The notes beneath the pieces are model-generated. The model saw nothing but the letters and a program-made list of their open reading frames with translations. It was not told the DNA's origin and did no database searches. The translations under genes and the position numbers were made by a program. Below are positions 43,187 through 53,060 of a stretch of DNA of 64,000 bases, piece by piece. Source of the DNA: JAFGBI01 sp964454025 (GTDB lineage Bacteria; Myxococcota_A; Polyangia; Polyangiales; Polyangiaceae); NCBI GenBank assembly GCA_964454025.1, contig CAYVRP010000016.1, positions 34,964-98,963 on the forward strand, read 5' to 3'. Within the stretch, counting starts at the first letter, position 1. Each line of letters begins with the position of its first letter.

Positions 43187-44236
43187 CTACGCCACGGTCA
43201 CCTCGGGGGTGAGGTAGACGTCCTGGATGGCGTGCAATAGCTCGATCCCCTCCCGGAGCGGGCGCTGGAACGCCTTGCGCCCCGCGATGAGCCCCATGCC
43301 GCCGGCGCGCTTGTTCACGACCGCGGTCCGCACCGCCTCGGCGAGATCACCCGCGCCGCTCGACGCGCCCCCGGAGCTGATGAGCCCGACCCGGCCCAGG
43401 TACGAGCTCAGGACCTGGTAGCGGGTCAGGTCGATCGGGTGGGCGCTGGTGAGCTCGGAGTAGACGCGGGGATGGGTCTTCCCCACCGCGATCCGCTGGA
43501 ATCCGCCGTTGGTCTCCGGCAGCTTCTGCTTGACGATATCGGCCTCCAGGGTGGCGCCGAGGTGATTGGCCTGGCCGGTCAGGTCCGCGGCCAGGTGGTA
43601 GTCTCGATCCTGCTTGAAGGCGGGGTTCCTGACGTAGCACCAGAGCACCGTTGCCAGGCCGAGCTCGTGCGCCGCCTGGAAGGCGGCGCTCACCTCCGCG
43701 AGCTGCCGTGCCGACTCGGCGGAGCCCCAGTAGACGGTCGCGCCGACGGCCACGCACCCGAGGGCCTGGGCCTGCCGGACCGTGGCGAACATCGTCTGGT
43801 CCGCGCGGGGCGGATACACCAACAGATCGTTGTGGTTCAACTTGAGCAAGAAGGGGATCCGGTGGGCGTAGCGGCGCGCCACGGCGCCGAGCACCCCCAG
43901 CGTCGAGGCCACCGCGCTGCAGCCGCCCTCGATCGCCAGCTCGACGATCCTCGCGGGGTCGAAGTAGGCCGGGTTGGGCGCGAAGGCCGCCGCGGCGGAG
44001 TGCTCGATGCCCTGGTCCACCGGGAGGATGGAGAGGTACCCCGTGCCGGCGAGGCGGCCGTGATCGAACAGGGTCTGCAGCGAGCGCAGCACCGGGACGG
44101 GCCGATCCGTCGCCGCGAAGACCCGGTCCACGAAGTCGGGCCCCGGCAGGTACAGCTTCTCCTTCGGGATCGTTCGGCACACGTGCTCGAGCAGGGACGC
44201 CTCTTCGCCCAGGAGCTCGACGATTCGATCCAGCAT
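43187..44236 (-). CDS. fbaB: Fructose-bisphosphate aldolase, class I (FbaB/DhnA type)
   Basis: 349 residues, ATG at 44236 with a strong GGAGGT box. Archaeal/DhnA-type class I aldolases form a Schiff base with Lys; candidates are in IPFLLKLNHND and the ADIVKQKLP motif typical of E. coli FbaB, which is about 350 aa. LPVDQGIEHS, GATVYWGS and SSGGASSGAG (phosphate site) agree. It serves glycolysis or gluconeogenesis besides the class II enzyme at 33646. It is divergent from an NtrC-type regulator with a 258-bp gap, so that regulator may control it. Confidence 0.93.
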   Translation of the reverse strand: MLDRIVELLGEEASLLEHVCRTIPKEKLYLPGPDFVDRVFAATDRPVPVLRSLQTLFDHGRLAGTGYLSILPVDQGIEHSAAAAFAPNPAYFDPARIVELAIEGGCSAVASTLGVLGAVARRYAHRIPFLLKLNHNDLLVYPPRADQTMFATVRQAQALGCVAVGATVYWGSAESARQLAEVSAAFQAAHELGLATVLWCYVRNPAFKQDRDYHLAADLTGQANHLGATLEADIVKQKLPETNGGFQRIAVGKTHPRVYSELTSAHPIDLTRYQVLSSYLGRVGLISSGGASSGAGDLAEAVRTAVVNKRAGGMGLIAGRKAFQRPLREGIELLHAIQDVYLTPEVTVA

Positions 44237-44494
44237 CGACGCACCTCCTCCGCAGTGGGATCCGCGCGGGGCGCCGCCGGCGGGTCGGAACGGCGCCTCG
44301 TGGCCGGCGATCCCTAGGGCGGTGCGGGTCGTCGCCAAGCGACGGGGGGGGGCCCCCGAGGTTCAGCGACCAGGCCGCGCGCCGGGCCGGACTTCCGCGA
44401 GCGGAGGAGCCCGGCCATCGGGCCTGGCGCTCCTGGCGTCGCCTGAGCGCCGCTGTCGAGCCCGGGGGGGTCGCCAAGACCTCCCGTTGACGGG

Positions 44495-45952
<1,458 letters not shown>

Positions 45953-45987
45953 CCTTGGGACGTGCGCCGGCGCGTCGGCGCGGCCGC

Positions 45988-46326
45988 TCAGTGAAAGGAG
46001 CTCGCGTGGGGCTCGGGGGGCGTGCTCGACGCCACGACCACGCTCACCGGGCGCGCGGCGAGGCGCCGGTACAGGGTCGCGCGGCCGATCCCGAGCAGGC
46101 GTGCGGCCTTGGCGACCCGGCCACCGGTGGCGCGGAGCGCCTGCTCGATCGCCTGCTGCTCGAGCTCGGCGAGGGGGACGACGACGGGTGCTTCGGGGCG
46201 GCTCGCGGGCGCCTCACTGGCGATCGTCACCTGATAGCCCGCCGCCTCGACGAGCGCCTTCACGCGCTGTAGTACGCTGGGATCCTGGGCGATGAGGGTC
46301 ACCTGAGGACGCGCGACGTTCGACAT
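45988..46326 (-). CDS. Small Fis-type HTH protein with a receiver-like stub
   Basis: 112 residues. Residues 1-40 (VTLIAQDPSVLQRVKALVEAAGYQVTIA) look like the first strand, helix and second strand of a receiver domain, but the acidic pair and phosphoacceptor Asp are missing. Then a Glu/Gln-rich stretch and an HTH_8/Fis domain (LEQQAIEQALRATGGRVAKAARLLGIGRATLYRRL). It resembles an NtrC protein that lost its AAA+ domain. It could be a DNA-binding protein without sigma-54 activation, or a relic. Convergent with the NtrC gene just upstream. Confidence 0.8.
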   Translation of the reverse strand: MSNVARPQVTLIAQDPSVLQRVKALVEAAGYQVTIASEAPASRPEAPVVVPLAELEQQAIEQALRATGGRVAKAARLLGIGRATLYRRLAARPVSVVVASSTPPEPHASSFH

Positions 46327-46805
46327 CTCTTCGTTGCTCCGTTCGCTAGGGTGAGAGGGGGGACGTCTCGTGCAGATACAAGCCCCGTGCCAGCGCCGGA
46401 CGACCCGGGCCCATCGCCCCCGGGGCGGCCCGCCTCTCGGGGGGCCTGCCCGCGCTGGCGCTGGGATCCCCCCGTTCGCTCGAGGCTCCCGGCCGTCCTC
46501 GCCGGCTCTCGTCGCGCGGTTTTGCCCACGAAGTGAGCGCCGATCGTGGACGACGGTCGTCGGCAGGCAGATCCGCTGGATCGCTCCCCCCGAGTCCGGG
46601 GAGCGCGCGGACGACGGTCGTCCACACCCGTGAGGCGGCGCCGCGTCGCTCCGTGGCCCGGCGGATCTGCGGTCAACCGAACCCGGCGGTGGCTGACCGA
46701 CCCCCGGGAGCGAGGCCCCGCGGCCCCCTGGCCCGCTCGGCGGGGCCGCCCTGTGTTCGGTGGCTGCCCGGCGCGCGGACGGGGGCGGGATGTTAGGCTT
46801 GGAGT
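46327..46805. promoter_or_regulatory. Intergenic region with a pair of palindromes 61 bp apart
   Basis: 479 bp between the divergent mini-regulator (minus) and the membrane-protein gene (plus). GGACGACGGTCGTC at 46548-46561 and GGACGACGGTCGTCC at 46609-46623 share the palindromic core GGACGAC-G-GTCGTCC and are offset by 61 bp, about six helical turns. Between them, CGCTCCCC and GGGGAGCG form an 8-bp stem (46582-46605). This looks like a two-site operator; the adjacent Fis-type protein is a natural suspect, but binding is unproven. Confidence 0.5.
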
Positions 46806-48485
46806 ATGGTCGAGCCGCGGGATCCGCGGAGGTACCGGGCGCGGTTGGACGCGGCGCCGCCGCCGCGCGCGCCGGTGCCGGCCCCGCGCGGCCCCGACGA
46901 CCCCGTGACGCAGGTGGGGCCGCCGCCGCGCGCCGCCCCGGCGGCGCACGCGGCGCTCGGTGACACCACCCGGGTCGATCAGCCGTCCTTCTCCGGCTTC
47001 GAGTCGTCGCCGCGGATCCCTTACGATGAGCTTTTCGACGCCGTGGAGACGGGCGTCACCAGCGGCAGCAGCCTGTGGCTTTCGCTCACCGGCTTCGCCC
47101 GCCTGCGCAAGGAGTCGGCCGCCCGCCACGCGTGGGAGCGGGCGTTCTCGCTCGGGCGACTGGTCCGCCTTCGGATGCGGCTGCTCGGCTGGGTCGTCCC
47201 CGCGGTGATCCCGCTGGGACTGCTCCTGGTGGGAGCGCTGGGGAGCGGGTTCTGGTTGGGCCGCGGGACCGCGCGCTCCGCGGGCCGGCCGGGGCCGAGC
47301 CCCGCGGCCCCGGCGCCCTCCACCGCGGCCTCGGAGGCGCCGTTCGAGCTCGACACCGCCGCCCGCGCCGCGCTCGGCGACCTCGACGCCATCAAGGCGG
47401 TGGAGGGCATCCCCCCCGCGGATCGCACCGCCGCGATCGTGCTCGCGCCGCACGTGGGGCGCGTCGAGCGCGAGCGGCAGGCCCTCGCCCTGATCGGGCA
47501 GGCGGCGCCGGACGGTCCCGACGAGGGCGCCGACGCCCCGATCCTCGCCCGGATCGATCGGGCCATGGACGACCCGCGGCTGGTGACCGACGCGCTCGCC
47601 GCCGTGGTGCGCCTGCCGGGGGTCATCGGGCCCGACGTGCTGCACGAGATCAGCCAGGATCAGGCGCGTCCCCCGGCGGTCCGCGCCCTGGCCGCCGACC
47701 TGTTGGGGGCCAAGGACGTCGCCGGGCGGGCCTCGCGCGGGCTCAAGGTCGCGCTCGCGCTCGAGGGCGCCAGCGATTGCCGCACCGTGGCGCTGGCGCT
47801 GCACGACGCCATGCTCTACGCGGATGGCCGCTCGCTGCCCTCCGTGCTCCGGCTGGCCCGCATCGACCCCTGTGGCGAGGACCCGAGCGACGACTGCGCG
47901 GCCTGTCGGGGAGCGATGACCGAGCTCGACTCCCTCACGGCGGCGATCCGGGAGCGCCCGTACGCGACGCGCCTCGCGCGGGAGCCGGCCTGGAGCGCCC
48001 CGGCGCCGACGGGCTCGGCGAGCTCGGCCGCCTCGCCCTCGCCGCGCCTGCCCGCGGCCCCCGCGGCGCGCCCGGTCCCGCTCCCCGTCGCGCGCCCGGT
48101 CCGGCCGCTCGTGCGCGCTCCGACTCCGGACGCCTCGACCGCGACGGTGGCCGCCGCGCCGACAGGGGAGCCGCGCGCCGCACCCCCTCGCTCACCGGCG
48201 GCGATCCCCGCGGGACCCGCTTCGGACCCCGGGTTCTGCGCCCGCGGCGGCGGCGGTCCGCTCGGGACCGCGGCTGGCGCGCGCCGCGGGCCGGTCAGCC
48301 GCGGGCATAGGCGCGCAGGAGCCGCGTGTGCTTGGCGTGGCGGAGCTTTCGCAGCGCGCGAGCCTCCAGCTGCCGTACCCGCTCGGTCCCGAAACCGCGG
48401 AGCGTCGCGACCTCCTCCACCGTGTGCGGCCCGGTCGCCCCGATGCCGAAGCGCAGGGACAGCACCTCCCGCTCCTCGAGGGTGA
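46806..48485 (+). CDS. Membrane-anchored hypothetical protein with Pro/Ala-rich ends
   Basis: 559 residues as read. A Pro/Ala-rich cytoplasmic start, one transmembrane segment (about 138-158, VVPAVIPLGLLLVGALGSG), then a helical region (about 180-400) with AIKAVEGIPPADRTAAIVLA and four Cys (CRTVAL, CGEDPSDDCAAC), perhaps a HEAT-like fold, and a Pro/Ala-rich end. The last 190 bp run antisense through the sigma-70 gene at 48295-49524, and the final 65 residues are Arg/Pro-rich. A frame error near 48240 is possible: another frame would stop at 48310. Function unknown; the core is likely real, the C-terminus is doubtful. Confidence 0.6.
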   Translation: MVEPRDPRRYRARLDAAPPPRAPVPAPRGPDDPVTQVGPPPRAAPAAHAALGDTTRVDQPSFSGFESSPRIPYDELFDAVETGVTSGSSLWLSLTGFARLRKESAARHAWERAFSLGRLVRLRMRLLGWVVPAVIPLGLLLVGALGSGFWLGRGTARSAGRPGPSPAAPAPSTAASEAPFELDTAARAALGDLDAIKAVEGIPPADRTAAIVLAPHVGRVERERQALALIGQAAPDGPDEGADAPILARIDRAMDDPRLVTDALAAVVRLPGVIGPDVLHEISQDQARPPAVRALAADLLGAKDVAGRASRGLKVALALEGASDCRTVALALHDAMLYADGRSLPSVLRLARIDPCGEDPSDDCAACRGAMTELDSLTAAIRERPYATRLAREPAWSAPAPTGSASSAASPSPRLPAAPAARPVPLPVARPVRPLVRAPTPDASTATVAAAPTGEPRAAPPRSPAAIPAGPASDPGFCARGGGGPLGTAAGARRGPVSRGHRRAGAACAWRGGAFAAREPPAAVPARSRNRGASRPPPPCAARSPRCRSAGTAPPAPRG

Positions 48486-49524
48486 GGCCAGCGAGCGCCT
48501 CGCGCGTCCGGGCGGCGAAGTCCTTCACCAGCAGCAGATCGTCGGGGCTCGGCGCCTCCCGGTCGGCGATCACGTCGCCGAGCTCGAGCGAGTCATCGGC
48601 GCCGAGCGGGGTTTCGAGGCTGACCGCCTCGGGGCCGAGATCGATCGCCGCGTTGACCCGCGCGACGGGCACCCCGAGGCCGTTCGCGATCTCGTCCGCG
48701 GTCGGCGCCCGTCCGGCCTCGTGCTGGAAGCCGCGGGCGTAGCGGCCCACGGCCGAGGCCACCTCGGTGACGTGCCGCGGTACCCGGATGGTGCGGGTCT
48801 GTTCGGCGAGGGCGTGCTGAATGGATTTCCTGATCCACCAGGCTGCGTAGGTGCCCAGGCGGAACCCGCGTCCCGGATCGAAGCCGTCGATGGCGCGGAG
48901 CAGGCCGAGGTTGCCCTCCTGGATCAGGTCGTCGAGCGGCAGCCCGCGGCCGACGTAGCGCCGCGCGAGCGTCACCACGAGCCGGAGGTTGTGCTCGGCC
49001 AGCTTCCGCTTGCCGCGCTCGGCACCGGCCAGGATCTCGCGCGCCCGGCGCCATCGTTCGTCGCCGGTCACCGCGTCGCCGTCGCCGCCGTTCGGCGCCG
49101 CGCGCCACGCCTCCTCGAACAGCTCGATCAGGACGCCTCGCGCGAGCGGAAGCGCGCGGGCGAGCTCGGTGGCCGCCTCGCACGCGCCGGCCGCGGCGCC
49201 CGCGGCGGGGGCGCCGACCAGCGCCGCCAGCCGGGGTCCGGCCTCGACGAGGCGCTGGCGGAGCTGCTCCGCGGTGTCCCCCGACGCGTACGGGTCGGCG
49301 ACCAGCGTGACGGCCGGGAGCTCACCGCTGGCGACCCGCCCGAGCCGATCGGCGAGCCGCCGCAGGCTCGGCCGGTGCGAGAGGACCACGTCTCGGATCG
49401 TGTCCTGGGCGTCCCTCACGACCCGGGCCATGGCGAGCTCCTCCTCGCGCGAGAGCGGGCGCACCCGCGACAGCTCGTCGAGGTAGTAGCGGAGCGCGTC
49501 GGCGTCCTTCGCGTGGCGCGGCAT
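48295..49524 (-). CDS. RNA polymerase sigma factor, sigma-70 family (RpoD/RpoS-like)
   Basis: 409 residues. Region 1.2 (DALRYYLDELSRVRPLSREEE), region 2 (EHNLRLVVTLARRYVGRGL, DLIQEGNLGLLRAIDGFDP, GTYAAWWIRKSIQHAL, RTIRVPRHV), region 3 and region 4 (LTLEEREVLSLRFGIG, HTVEEVATLRGFGTERVRQLEARALRKLR) are complete. It lacks region 1.1, so it is a group 2 (alternative, RpoS-like) rather than the main sigma. A non-conserved insert of about 90 residues separates regions 1.2 and 2. It diverges from recC by 116 bp, so promoters must overlap there. Confidence 0.92.
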   Translation of the reverse strand: MPRHAKDADALRYYLDELSRVRPLSREEELAMARVVRDAQDTIRDVVLSHRPSLRRLADRLGRVASGELPAVTLVADPYASGDTAEQLRQRLVEAGPRLAALVGAPAAGAAAGACEAATELARALPLARGVLIELFEEAWRAAPNGGDGDAVTGDERWRRAREILAGAERGKRKLAEHNLRLVVTLARRYVGRGLPLDDLIQEGNLGLLRAIDGFDPGRGFRLGTYAAWWIRKSIQHALAEQTRTIRVPRHVTEVASAVGRYARGFQHEAGRAPTADEIANGLGVPVARVNAAIDLGPEAVSLETPLGADDSLELGDVIADREAPSPDDLLLVKDFAARTREALAGLTLEEREVLSLRFGIGATGPHTVEEVATLRGFGTERVRQLEARALRKLRHAKHTRLLRAYARG

Positions 49525-49640
49525 GGGGAGGGGCGTCGGGGCGCCGGGGCGCCGGGCGTCGCGGCGCCATCCTGACCGGCCCCGCCGCGCGGCGCAACGT
49601 CGCGCTCGGCGCCGGTTTGCCGCCCGGTTCGGTCGTGGCT

Positions 49641-52600
49641 ATGCAGGCCCTCTGCATGCGGATCTACCGGAGCAACCGCGCCGAGGAGCTGGCTCGGGCG
49701 CTCGCGGCCGTCATCGCCAGCGGGGCGCGTGCTCCGCTCGCGCCGGAGGTCATCGTGGTGCAGAGCCGCGGCATGGAGCGGTGGCTGTCGCTCACGCTCG
49801 CCAGCGAGCTCGGCGTGTGGTTCGGCGCCCGCTTTCCCTTCCCCCGCGCGTTCCTGGAGGAGGTGACGGGGCAGCTGCTCGGGGTGACGGGCGCCGGCCC
49901 CTTCTCGCGCGAGCGCCTCACCTTTCAGGTGGCGACGGAGCTCGCCGCCGCCGCGTCGCGACCGGAGCTCGCGCCGGTGCGCCGCTACCTCCGCGAGGAC
50001 GGGACCGGCCGCGATCTGCTGGCGCTCTCGGCGCGCCTGGCCGACCTCTTCGATCAGTACGCCGTCTACCGCCCGGACCTCGTCCTCGCGTGGGAGCGCG
50101 GCGAGGACGACGACTGGCAGGCGCACCTCTGGCGCGCGTTGATGGCGCGGCTCCGGCGAGAGGTCGCCGGCGAGGCCGCGGCGGCGCTGCACCTCGCCGG
50201 GCGCCGGGCGCTCCTGCGCCAGCGCCTCGCCGACCCCGACCCGCTCCCGCCGGGGATCCCGCGGCGGGTGTCGCTGTTCGGCGTGGCGTCGCTGCCACCG
50301 ACGTACCTCGAGCTGTTCGCGCTGCTCGGGGAGCGCGTCGACGTGCACCTGTTCCTGCTCTGCCCCGCGCGCCAGCGCTCTTCGTTCGTCCCCGTCGCGC
50401 CGGGGGCCCCGGGCGCCCTCGCGTCGGCGCCCCGCCCGCCCGACGCGGATCATCCGCTGCTCGCCGCCCTCGGGCACGTCCACCACGACCTCGAGCACGT
50501 GCTCGAGGTGCTTGCACCCCGCGCGGTGCTCGCCGGCGAGCCGTTCGTCGATCCGGGCACGGACTCGCTCTTGCACGCCGTGCAGCACGACCTGCTGTTC
50601 CGCCGGCGCCGGGGCGCGGGCGGGGGCGAGGATCCCGCGCGGCCGCCCCCGCTCCTCATCCCCGACACGGACCGATCCATCGAGCTTCACTCGTGCCACG
50701 CGCCGCTGCGGGAGGTCGAGGTGCTCCACGAGCTGCTGCGCGCGGCGTTCGAGGACGATCCGACGCTCGAGCCGCACGAGGTCATCGTGATGGCACCCCG
50801 CCTGGCGGCCTACGCCCCCCTGATCGACGCGGTCTTCGGCGCGGAGGACGGTGGGGGCGCGCGCGTCCCCTATCGCGTCGCGGACCAGGCGCCCGGCGCT
50901 CGCTCGCCCGCCGTCCAGGCGGCGCTCACGGTGCTCTCGGTGCTCGCCGGTCGGGTGACCCTGGGCGAGGTCGCGGAGCTGCTCGACGCCGAGCCGGTGC
51001 GCGCGCGCTTCGGGCTCACCGCCGGCGCCGTGCCGCGGCTGCTCGAGCTCTGCGCCGAGGCGGGCATCCGCTGGGGGATCGACGCCGCGGACCGCGCCGC
51101 TTGCGGCGCGCTGGCGGTGGACGCCAACACCTGGCGCCGGGGGCTGCACCGGCTGCTGCTCGGCCACGCGCTCCCTGACGACGCCGAGCCCTTCGCCGGC
51201 GTCGCCCCCGTCGCGGCGGGCGAGCCGGAGCTCATCGGCCGCCTCGCCGAGCTCTTGACGACCCTCTTCGCCTGGCGGGAGCGGCTGCGGGCGCCGCGGG
51301 CGATCGCCGATCACGCGGCGGCGCTGCTCGAGCTGCTCCCGGCGTGGCTCCCGTCCGGGGCCGCCGCCGAGGAGGGGCTCGCGCTGCTGCGCGGGGTCGC
51401 CGCGGCGCTGGGTGAGGCCGCCGCCGCGGCGGGCTTCTCGGCGCCGATCCCGCTCGCGCTGTTCCGCGAGCTCGTCGCCGCGCGGCTCCCCGAGGCGGAG
51501 ACCGCCGCCGGGTTCCTGGCGGGTGGCGTGACCTTCTCCGCGCTCTTGCCCATGCGGAGCGTGCCGTTTCGCGTCGTGTGCCTCCTCGGGATGAACGACG
51601 GCGATTTCCCGCGCGCCCGTCCCCCGGCAAGCTTCGATCGCATGCTCGCGTCGCCGCGGCCCGGCGACCGCTCGCTGCGTCACGAGGACGAGCACCTGTT
51701 CCTGGAGGTGCTGCTCTCCGCGCGCGAGCGCCTCGTGATCAGCTACGTCGGCCGGAGCATGCAGGACGACACGGTCCGGGCGCCGTCCGTGGTGGTCGGC
51801 GACCTGGTCGCGCTCCTGGACGAGGCCTTCGCGGTGGCGTCACCGGCCGCGCGCGATCCGACCGGTGCGGCCGACGATCGCGGCGGCGTCGGCACGCGCC
51901 GCATCGTGAGCCACCCCATCCAGCGGTTCAGTCCGCGGCGCTTCGCCGCGGGGGCCGCGCCCTTCGACGCCGTCGCGGCCGCGGGCGCCCGCGCGCTCAC
52001 GGCGCCCCGCCGCCCGCCGTCGCGGTTCCTCGCGGCGCCCCTGCCGGCGCCGTCCGTCGGGGAGCTGTCGCTGGAGGCGCTCGTGGACGCGCTCATCTCG
52101 CCGTCGCGGGCGCTGCTCCGGGGTCGGCTCGGCGTCTCGCTCGAGGAGCACGGCGCGGAGCTCCTGGGACAGGACCCCGTCGAGATCGACCCGCGAGTGC
52201 GCCGGGCGATCGGCGCGGACCTGCTCGCGCTGGCGCTGGCCTCGCCCGCCGGCGTCCCCCTCGAGGCGGCCTGGGAGCGGGAGCGGGCGCGCGGTCGGCT
52301 GCCTCACGGCGCCGCGGGGCGGGGCCTGTTCGAGGGGCTGTTCCCAGAGGTGGAGGCGATCGCCCGCGAGGCGCGGCGCCATCGTCGGGGTGACCGGCTC
52401 CCGGCCGTGTCCGTGGCGCTGGCGCTCGGCGACACGCGCGTCGTCGGGGTCCTCGCGGAGCTCTGGCCGGCGGCGCAGGTGCTGGTCCGCTACTCGCGCG
52501 GAGGCGGCGCAGTCGAGCTCGACGCCTGGGTGCGGCACCTCGCGCTCCAGCTGCGTCGAGCCGACGCCCTCGGTCCGGAGCTGCCGGCCCGGACCGTCCT

Positions 52601-53060
52601 CGTCGCCCGTCCGAGCGAGGCGGAGGGCGTCGAGGTGGTCAGCTTCCGCGCGCTCGATCTGGCGACGGCGCGCCGGGAGCTCGAGTCCCTGGTGACGCTG
52701 GTGGGGCGCGCGGCGACCGCGCCCGTGCCCTTCTTCCCGCGCGCGGCGCGCGAGTACGCGGCGGTCCACCGGCGGCTCACCGCGAAGGGCGCGCCCGACG
52801 CCGCGGAGCGGGCGCTCGCGGCCGCGCGCGCGGTCTTCCTGGGCGCGGCGCGCCAGGGGGCGCCCGGGGAAGCACAGGACCCCTACGTCCGCCGGCTCCA
52901 CGCGGACGGGGATCCGCTCGCCCCCGAGCCGGAAGCGGGCGCCGGCCTGCCGGGCGTGCCGCCCTTCCCGGAGGGCGCGCGGCGGGTCTTCGGGCCGCTG
53001 CTCGCGGCGCGGGAGGCCGGCGACGACGACCCCGACCCCGCCGGGGAGGCGCGGTCGTGA
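49641..53060 (+). CDS. recC: Exodeoxyribonuclease V gamma chain (RecC)
   Basis: 1139 residues from the ATG at 49641; 49656 (MRIYRSNRAEEL) is equally good, E. coli RecC being 1122. RecC marks: IYRSNRAEELA at the start, VQSRGMERWLSLTLA, FPFPRAFLEEV, SLPPTYLELFALLG, DVHLFLLCP, HSCHAPLREVEVLHELL and LLGMNDGDFPR. RecC scans for the Chi signal and holds RecB and RecD. It opens the recC-recB-recD operon; the stop overlaps the recB GTG by 4 bp. Confidence 0.95.
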   Translation: MQALCMRIYRSNRAEELARALAAVIASGARAPLAPEVIVVQSRGMERWLSLTLASELGVWFGARFPFPRAFLEEVTGQLLGVTGAGPFSRERLTFQVATELAAAASRPELAPVRRYLREDGTGRDLLALSARLADLFDQYAVYRPDLVLAWERGEDDDWQAHLWRALMARLRREVAGEAAAALHLAGRRALLRQRLADPDPLPPGIPRRVSLFGVASLPPTYLELFALLGERVDVHLFLLCPARQRSSFVPVAPGAPGALASAPRPPDADHPLLAALGHVHHDLEHVLEVLAPRAVLAGEPFVDPGTDSLLHAVQHDLLFRRRRGAGGGEDPARPPPLLIPDTDRSIELHSCHAPLREVEVLHELLRAAFEDDPTLEPHEVIVMAPRLAAYAPLIDAVFGAEDGGGARVPYRVADQAPGARSPAVQAALTVLSVLAGRVTLGEVAELLDAEPVRARFGLTAGAVPRLLELCAEAGIRWGIDAADRAACGALAVDANTWRRGLHRLLLGHALPDDAEPFAGVAPVAAGEPELIGRLAELLTTLFAWRERLRAPRAIADHAAALLELLPAWLPSGAAAEEGLALLRGVAAALGEAAAAAGFSAPIPLALFRELVAARLPEAETAAGFLAGGVTFSALLPMRSVPFRVVCLLGMNDGDFPRARPPASFDRMLASPRPGDRSLRHEDEHLFLEVLLSARERLVISYVGRSMQDDTVRAPSVVVGDLVALLDEAFAVASPAARDPTGAADDRGGVGTRRIVSHPIQRFSPRRFAAGAAPFDAVAAAGARALTAPRRPPSRFLAAPLPAPSVGELSLEALVDALISPSRALLRGRLGVSLEEHGAELLGQDPVEIDPRVRRAIGADLLALALASPAGVPLEAAWERERARGRLPHGAAGRGLFEGLFPEVEAIAREARRHRRGDRLPAVSVALALGDTRVVGVLAELWPAAQVLVRYSRGGGAVELDAWVRHLALQLRRADALGPELPARTVLVARPSEAEGVEVVSFRALDLATARRELESLVTLVGRAATAPVPFFPRAAREYAAVHRRLTAKGAPDAAERALAAARAVFLGAARQGAPGEAQDPYVRRLHADGDPLAPEPEAGAGLPGVPPFPEGARRVFGPLLAAREAGDDDPDPAGEARS

